Source: an uncultured Clostridiaceae bacterium | GTDB lineage: Bacteria > Bacillota > Clostridia > Lachnospirales > Lachnospiraceae | Length of the DNA stretch: 11,838 nucleotides | Reading direction: 5' to 3' | Assembly: GCA_947175375.1 (NCBI GenBank) | Contig: CAMWMT010000040.1 | Coordinates: 1 to 11,838 of the forward strand | Part shown: in pieces, positions 6,903-11,838 of the stretch | How the letters are laid out: the number at the start of each line of letters is the position of its first letter | Position numbering within the stretch: position 1 is the first letter of the stretch | Translations under genes and position numbers: made by a program | The notes under the pieces: model-generated | Database searches by the model: none | What the model was told of the DNA's origin: nothing | The model's input: only the letters and a program-made list of their open reading frames with translations

Positions 6903-8123
6903 GTGAAAAAGTTCATTTTTATACTGACAGCGGCGGCGCTGATGCTCTGCATGGGTGGCTGCGGGACAACTGCGCCCGAAACAGGTGGACAGAAGGAAGA
7001 GAACAGTACGGCAGAAAGTAGTACGTCCGTACATAAGATCGGGGTGGCTGTCTACAATGTGTTCGATGACGAAGTGATCGCGTTTCGTGATTATCTGACC
7101 GGATATATCAAAGAATGCTTCCCGGAAGTCGAATTCTGCTATACGGATTCCATACGAAGTGAGGAAGATGAGATGCAGTTTCTTGAGGATGCCTGCGCAG
7201 AGGGTGCGGAAGGGATCATGTCCTTTATCACCTATAACCTTCCCAGAGAAGTGGCATATTGTGAGTCCCAGGGGGTCTACTATATGCTGGCTTCCGGTAC
7301 GGTGTCTGAAGAGGACTATGAGGCTGTGGCGGACAATCCGTATTTCCTCGGTGTGACAGGGCCCGGCAGCGAGATCGAGCGGCAGGCTGGTTCAGACATG
7401 GCGGAATATTTCATCAGTGAGATGGAAGGAGATTCGTATATTCTGTTCACTGGCGGCGCGTCCATTGGAAATGAGATGCACCATCTCCGGTCCATTGGGG
7501 CTCTGGAGGTGTTTGAGGAGCATTTCGGAGATCTTGGAGCCAGTGTCGAAGAGCTGGCAGTGACCAAAGAACCGGTTCGGCTGGCACCCGGTGGGATCCG
7601 TTTGACGATCTATCCGGGTTATACTTCGAGGGAAGAGGTGGCAAAAGCTGTTACAGAGGAGTTGGAGAACAATGACTATGATTTTGCATTGTCCATGTTT
7701 TCCATGTACAGCGTAGTGGATGTTTTTCGAAAGGAAGACATAAGGCAGGGCGTGGTGGACTGTTACAGCATGACCAACAAAAATCTGTTTGCGGATGGGA
7801 CCCTGTGTTATGTTGCGGGAAAATACAGCTCGACCATCGGGCCTTCTTTTGCAGCCATGTACAATGCGGTCACCGGATACGCGGAGGAGTTCCGCGAAGA
7901 CGGCAGGGCATTTCAGATGACCCAGGGGTACTGGGTTTCCAAAAGTGAAGAGGAATACAATGCCAAGTTTGCGCTGGCGACAGGGATCTATGTGAATGCT
8001 TATAATTATGAGGATCTTGGCTCGGTCATGAAGGTATACGATGAGACTGCCGGCTTTGAACGGCTGAAAGCGCTTACGGAGGCATGGATCTATGAAGAGG
8101 CAGAGGCAAGAAGGGCAGAGTAA
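6903..8123 (+). CDS. Second solute-binding lipoprotein, probable type I periplasmic-binding fold
   Basis: This 406-residue predicted lipoprotein starts at GTG 6903, with GGAGG at 6888-6892 upstream. The signal peptide is short and hydrophobic with lipobox MGGC and lipid-bearing Cys20, then a polar linker to about residue 43. The mature part opens with KIGVAVYNVFDDEVIAFRDY (45-64) and continues with FLEDACAEGAEGIMSF (93-108) and a segment around HHLRSIGALEVFEEHF. This is the alternating beta/alpha layout of sugar-type (LacI/ribose-binding) proteins and differs from the family 5 protein earlier in the operon. No permease or ATPase of the sugar-type class is nearby. It may deliver a different ligand to the same transporter, or act as an independent sensor or metal/ligand-binding lipoprotein. 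The fold call is from pattern only; the ligand is unknown. Confidence 0.68.
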   Translation: MKKFIFILTAAALMLCMGGCGTTAPETGGQKEENSTAESSTSVHKIGVAVYNVFDDEVIAFRDYLTGYIKECFPEVEFCYTDSIRSEEDEMQFLEDACAEGAEGIMSFITYNLPREVAYCESQGVYYMLASGTVSEEDYEAVADNPYFLGVTGPGSEIERQAGSDMAEYFISEMEGDSYILFTGGASIGNEMHHLRSIGALEVFEEHFGDLGASVEELAVTKEPVRLAPGGIRLTIYPGYTSREEVAKAVTEELENNDYDFALSMFSMYSVVDVFRKEDIRQGVVDCYSMTNKNLFADGTLCYVAGKYSSTIGPSFAAMYNAVTGYAEEFREDGRAFQMTQGYWVSKSEEEYNAKFALATGIYVNAYNYEDLGSVMKVYDETAGFERLKALTEAWIYEEAEARRAE

Positions 8124-8145
8124 AAGAGAGAAGGAGGACATTATC

Positions 8146-8565
8146 ATGCACGACCATAAACATAGTCATGACCACGATCATACTCACGACCATGACCATG
8201 AGGAAAATTGTGGCTGCGGCCACGATCATGGACGTGAACATCATCATGAACATGATCATCACCATGATGATGGCTGTGGATGCGGCGATGAACATAATCA
8301 CAATCATGAACATAATCACAAACACGATCATGAGCACGAACACTGTCATGAACACGAGGATGATTGCGGTTGTGGACATGACCATGAACATCATCACGAT
8401 CATGGCTACGAGGATAGCTGCGGTTGTGGTCATGACCATGATCATCACGACCACGATCATGAGGACGGCTGCGGGTGCGGACACGACCATGGCCCGCGGG
8501 ACGAGTCCACACGTTCCCATACCCATTTTGTGACGGAACATCATCATACGGAAGGCCATCCGGAC
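8146..8565 (+). repeat. Low-complexity His/Asp/Glu repeat with five CGCG modules
   Basis: The first 140 codons of the P-type ATPase are an imperfect repeat of CAT/CAC with GAC/GAT/GAA. They encode 49 histidines in 140 residues by hand count, mostly as HDH, HEH and HHH. Five CGCG motifs begin at residues 22, 44, 74, 92 and 109, and four of them continue as CGCGHDH. At the DNA level the units are degenerate, with mixed synonymous codons, so it is protein-level selection for metal ligands and not a CRISPR or simple satellite. Confidence 0.9.
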
Positions 8566-11079
8566 GACTGCGACTGCGCGGTCTGCAATCCTCATGTGGA
8601 ATACTGTGATGTATGCGGGGAATCGCTGGCGAAATGCACCTGTGTCATGCCAGATGAGAAGATGGAAAAGCGGGTCTATATTCTGGAGGGCCTGGACTGT
8701 GCCAACTGTGCAGCGAAGGTAGAGGCGAAGATCCGCCAGATGCCGGAGGTGGAGTATGCTTCTGTGGCATATGCCACTAAACAGCTGCGCGTATCGGCTC
8801 CTGACCATACCGGTCTGATGGAGAAGATGCAGGCGGTCATTGATTCCATTGAGGACGGCATTACGCTGGTGCCCAGAAACCGGAGAACCAACACAACGAT
8901 CTCAAAGACAAAAGTCTACGTGCTGGAAGGTCTGGATTGTCCGAACTGCGCGGCAAAAATCGAGCGTAAGATTCGGACCATGGATGGTGTGGATGATGTT
9001 TCCATCACCTATGCCAACAAACAGATGCGCCTTTCCGCAGGACGCCCGGATGTCCTGATCCCTTCCATTCAGAAAGCAATCGATGCCATGGAAGACGGCA
9101 TTACGGTGATTCCGAAGGAAGAGATCAAAAAAGAAAATAAAAAAGAAGAAAAGAAGTCTGCGATTCCGGAGAAATACCAGCCGCTGGTCACGATCGGAGC
9201 GGGCGCGGTCCTGTTCCTGATCGGCTTTGGAGCAATTCATATCGGAGGACTGGAAGAGTCGGATATGCGGCTTCTTCCCCTGTTCATCCTGTCCTATCTG
9301 ATCCTGGGAGGGAAGGTTCTTGTGACTGCCGGAAGAAACATGAAAAAAGGACAGGTATTTGATGAGAATTTCCTGATGTGCATTGCAACACTGGGAGCTT
9401 TTGCCATCCGTGAATTTCCGGAGGCAGTAGGTGTTATGCTGTTCTATCGAATCGGTGAATATTTTGAAGACCGTGCGACAGAACAGAGCCGTTCGCAGAT
9501 CATGGATGCGGTGGATCTTCGTCCGGAGGTCGTCAACCTGGTGGTCGGGGACGAAGTGCGTGTGATGGATGCGGAGGAAGCAGTTGTCGGCGATATCGTT
9601 CTGGTTCGTCCGGGCGACCGGGTGCCGCTGGACGGTGTGGTGATCGATGGAGAGACCCGTCTGGATACGTCAGCCATCACAGGTGAGCCGGTTCCGGTAA
9701 AAGCAGGTGTCGGCGATCTGGTAAGCTCCGGCTGTGTCAATACCTCCGGGCAGATCAAGATCCGCGTGGAAAAGGTATTGGAAGAATCCATGGTCACCCG
9801 TATCCTGGATTCTGTGGAAAATGCGGCGGCGAGCAAGCCGAATATCGATAAATTTATCACTCGTTTTGCCAGGGTATATACTCCGTTTGTTGTATTTCTG
9901 GCCGTACTGGTAGCAGTCGTACTGCCCTTTGTGATTCCGAACTGGCATTTCTTTGTGGATGCAGGTTATACGGGAACTACCGGAGTCGTATATGGAACTA
10001 CCGGGACAGCCTCTGTCCTGACAGCGCTGACCTTCCTGGTTATCAGCTGCCCCTGTGCGCTGGTACTCTCCGTGCCGCTGGCATTTTTCTCCGGGATTGG
10101 AGCTGCTTCGAAGAAAAATATCCTGTTCAAAGGCGGCGTGGCGATTGAATCCCTGAAAAATGTTAAAGCAGTCGTGATGGACAAGACCGGAACGATCACA
10201 AAAGGAAACTTCGTGGTACAGAACGCTGTCTGCGCGGACAAAACACTGACTTCTGATGAACTGCTGGCGATCAGTGCAAGCTGTGAGCTGTCATCCACGC
10301 ATCCCATTGGAAACAGTATCGTGGAGGCGGCAAAGGAGAAGGGTCTGGAGATCGAGCGCCCATCAAAAGTGGAGGAGATCGCCGGTCATGGTATCCGTGC
10401 TGAGATCAGTAAAGGCGTTGTTCTCTGCGGCAACCGCAAACTGATGGATGCAAATGGTGTAGACCTGTCCGGTTACCAGAAGGAGCAGTTTGGCACGGAA
10501 GTGCTTACAGCATTGAACGGACATTTTGCAGGCCATATCGTTATCTCGGATACGATCAAACCGGATGCAGTGACTGCCATTGCCAGAACGAAAAAATACG
10601 GGATCGTGACAGCCATGCTGACCGGAGATGCAGAAGACAGCGCGAAAGCGGTCGCTGCGGAAGCAGGGATTGATGAGGTTCATGCAAAGCTGCTTCCGGA
10701 AGACAAATTCAAGGAACTGCAGAAGATCCGCGAAAAGCACGGAAGCGTTATGTTTGTGGGCGATGGCATCAACGACGCCCCGGTTCTTGCGGGCGCGGAT
10801 GTGGGCGCAGCTATGGGAAGTGGTGCTGATGCAGCGATCGAGGCGGCAGACGTGGTATTTATGACTTCCGAGATGGAGGCAATCCCCCAGGCTATTGATA
10901 TTGCCCGGGCGACCTCCCGAATCTCATGGCAGAACGTGTATTTTGCCCTGGCAGTCAAAGCCATTGTCATGATCGCAGGTTTATTTGGATTTGCCAATAT
11001 GTGGGTCGCAGTATTTGCGGACACGGGTGTATCGGTACTGTGCCTTATGAACTCCATCCGGATTTTATACAGAAAATAA
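8146..11079 (+). CDS. P1B-type heavy-metal ATPase (ZntA/CadA-like) with His/Cys-rich N-terminus
   Basis: This is a 977-residue metal-exporting P-type ATPase, longer than the roughly 700-730 residues usual for ZntA/CadA. Order: a His/Cys-rich region (1-140); a Cys cluster (142-166); two heavy-metal-associated domains with CANC (185-188) and CPNC (265-268), spaced 80 residues apart and clearly a tandem duplication; a Lys/Glu linker (324-337); then the ATPase core. Core motifs are TGEP (512-515), CPC in membrane helix 6 (635-637), the phosphorylated Asp in DKTGT (679-683), HP (719-720) and GDGIND (872-877). K938 and D959 (in ADTG) lie 21 residues apart, as in the Zn/Cd/Pb-type ZntA. Cobalt-type P1B-4 pumps have SPC instead, so zinc/cadmium/lead is the expected substrate class. 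AAGGAGG (8131-8137) supports ATG 8146 over the upstream ATG at 8092. Confidence 0.93.
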   Translation: MHDHKHSHDHDHTHDHDHEENCGCGHDHGREHHHEHDHHHDDGCGCGDEHNHNHEHNHKHDHEHEHCHEHEDDCGCGHDHEHHHDHGYEDSCGCGHDHDHHDHDHEDGCGCGHDHGPRDESTRSHTHFVTEHHHTEGHPDDCDCAVCNPHVEYCDVCGESLAKCTCVMPDEKMEKRVYILEGLDCANCAAKVEAKIRQMPEVEYASVAYATKQLRVSAPDHTGLMEKMQAVIDSIEDGITLVPRNRRTNTTISKTKVYVLEGLDCPNCAAKIERKIRTMDGVDDVSITYANKQMRLSAGRPDVLIPSIQKAIDAMEDGITVIPKEEIKKENKKEEKKSAIPEKYQPLVTIGAGAVLFLIGFGAIHIGGLEESDMRLLPLFILSYLILGGKVLVTAGRNMKKGQVFDENFLMCIATLGAFAIREFPEAVGVMLFYRIGEYFEDRATEQSRSQIMDAVDLRPEVVNLVVGDEVRVMDAEEAVVGDIVLVRPGDRVPLDGVVIDGETRLDTSAITGEPVPVKAGVGDLVSSGCVNTSGQIKIRVEKVLEESMVTRILDSVENAAASKPNIDKFITRFARVYTPFVVFLAVLVAVVLPFVIPNWHFFVDAGYTGTTGVVYGTTGTASVLTALTFLVISCPCALVLSVPLAFFSGIGAASKKNILFKGGVAIESLKNVKAVVMDKTGTITKGNFVVQNAVCADKTLTSDELLAISASCELSSTHPIGNSIVEAAKEKGLEIERPSKVEEIAGHGIRAEISKGVVLCGNRKLMDANGVDLSGYQKEQFGTEVLTALNGHFAGHIVISDTIKPDAVTAIARTKKYGIVTAMLTGDAEDSAKAVAAEAGIDEVHAKLLPEDKFKELQKIREKHGSVMFVGDGINDAPVLAGADVGAAMGSGADAAIEAADVVFMTSEMEAIPQAIDIARATSRISWQNVYFALAVKAIVMIAGLFGFANMWVAVFADTGVSVLCLMNSIRILYRK

Positions 11080-11097
11080 AATTCAGGAGAAATATAT

Positions 11098-11838
11098 ATG
11101 TGGAAAATATGCGGGCAGGAACTGGACAGTGGGGAAAAGAGGCAGATGATCCTGCATCCAAACATGGAAGATTATGAGATACCGGCAACCCTGATCTGCG
11201 GAAGGGAACCGGGAAAGACGCTAGTGGTAACGGCACAGATCCATGCAGGCGAATATAACGGGACGCCTGCGGTCATACAGGCAGCGAAGGAAATTAGTCC
11301 GGAGAAGTTGAGAGGCAACCTGGTACTGATGCATTGTGTGAATACCAGTGGTTTTTGGCAGCAGCACTGGCGGACTCTGCCGGAGGATGATTTTAACCTG
11401 AATGCGGATTATCCGGGACGTCCGGACGGAACTGCTGGCGATAAACTGGCAGACTGGTTTGTAAAGGAAGTCTTTCCAAAGGCAGATTTTCTTCTGGATC
11501 TGCATGGTGGAAGCGTGAACGAGATCCTGACACCCTGCCTGTTTTACCCGAAGGCGGAGAAGGTAACCGAAGAGTCTCTGGCGGCGGCTAAGGCATTGGA
11601 TGTGCCCTATCTAATTGCATCAAAAGCAGACGGAGGGGAATACAGTTACGCCGCGAATTATTATGACCTGCCAGGGCTCCTTCTGGAGCGCGGCTACGGC
11701 GGTTTTTGTAAGGACGAATGGATCGCGGGGCATAAGAGAAATATTTACCTGCTTCTTCGGCATCTGGGCATGTATGAGTCCGAAGAACCGGTAACTTCTT
11801 ATGAACCAAAGGTCTATGAGCATACCATTTATTTGGAA
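11098..11838 (+). CDS. M14-type zinc deacylase, succinylglutamate desuccinylase/aspartoacylase family (3' end outside window)
   Basis: This is an open frame of 247 codons that runs off the right edge. It encodes a zinc-dependent hydrolase of the AstE/AspA group, which removes acyl groups from N-acyl amino acids; relatives act as carboxypeptidases. The zinc-ligand motif HAGEYNG gives H49 and E52, and DLHGG gives H136. DFNLNADYPGRPDGT (98-112) corresponds to the family's substrate-binding segment, and LLLERG (195-199) holds the likely catalytic Glu197. No signal peptide is seen, so it should act in the cytoplasm. AGGAG at 11085-11089, 8 nt before ATG 11098, sets the start, 18 nt after the ATPase stop, so it belongs to the operon. 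The substrate is unknown; processing of an imported acylated ligand or metallophore is an inference. Confidence 0.85.
   Translation, partial: MWKICGQELDSGEKRQMILHPNMEDYEIPATLICGREPGKTLVVTAQIHAGEYNGTPAVIQAAKEISPEKLRGNLVLMHCVNTSGFWQQHWRTLPEDDFNLNADYPGRPDGTAGDKLADWFVKEVFPKADFLLDLHGGSVNEILTPCLFYPKAEKVTEESLAAAKALDVPYLIASKADGGEYSYAANYYDLPGLLLERGYGGFCKDEWIAGHKRNIYLLLRHLGMYESEEPVTSYEPKVYEHTIYLE

Noticed and set aside
8146..8565. Possible CRISPR or satellite repeat
   Set aside because: Units are irregular, in frame, use mixed synonymous codons and encode metal-ligand residues. There are no constant direct repeats with unique spacers.
8074..8808. Minus-strand open frame rich in Met/Val/Ile opposite the His-rich region
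   Set aside because: His codons CAT/CAC read backwards as ATG/GTG, giving artificial Met/Val stretches that mimic membrane helices. The + strand has the ribosome-binding site and the ATPase continuation.
9679..9690. TGEP in place of TGES in the actuator domain as a defect
   Set aside because: TGEP is a common variant in working P1B ATPases, and the essential Glu is present.
8146..11079. Copper-type (CopA) ATPase because of the CPC motif
   Set aside because: The Lys938/Asp959 pair in the last two helices is the Zn/Cd/Pb-type signature. CopA-type pumps have different conserved residues there.

Overview
The window looks like chromosomal DNA from a low-to-moderate GC Firmicute, most likely a Clostridia/Lachnospiraceae-type gut anaerobe. 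The reasons are strong AGGAGG ribosome-binding sites, a near-consensus sigma-A promoter, lipoprotein-type binding proteins typical of a single-membrane cell, and a riboswitch-plus-terminator leader. This placement is inference; no rRNA or other taxonomic marker is present.

Layout. Positions 3-203 hold the AT-rich 3' end of an unrecognised gene. A promoter (TGGACA-N17-TATAAT, 236-264) then starts a leader of about 420 nt. The leader contains a cobalamin riboswitch (299-452), a short expression platform, an intrinsic terminator (554-584) and two further strong hairpins (593-634 and 641-668). After it come nine genes on the + strand with gaps of 5-31 nt or overlaps, and no internal terminator that I can see: a LysR-type regulator (689-1636); a NikA/DppA-type solute-binding lipoprotein (1658-3337); two NikB/NikC-type permeases (3354-4292, 4298-5125); two NikD/NikE-type ATPases (5157-5939, 5932-6897); a second binding lipoprotein of a different fold (6903-8123); a P1B-type metal ATPase with a very large His/Cys-rich N-terminus (8146-11079); and the start of a zinc-dependent M14 deacylase of the AstE/aspartoacylase group (11098 to the window end).

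How it may work together. The most economical reading is a B12-repressed metal acquisition and handling operon. When cobalamin is scarce, the riboswitch would allow read-through into a Nik/Opp-type importer (of cobalt, or of a metal complex or metallophore), a second binding protein, a metal exporter that could remove wrongly imported divalent metals, and a hydrolase that could process an acylated amino-acid-like ligand. The leader, gene order and protein families are read from sequence; the cobalt or metallophore role is inference. The importer is not a BtuCDF-type corrinoid transporter. Combining a B12 riboswitch, a LysR regulator, a two-binding-protein Nik-type ABC, a His/Cys-sponge P1B ATPase and an M14 deacylase in one transcript is the most interesting feature of the window.
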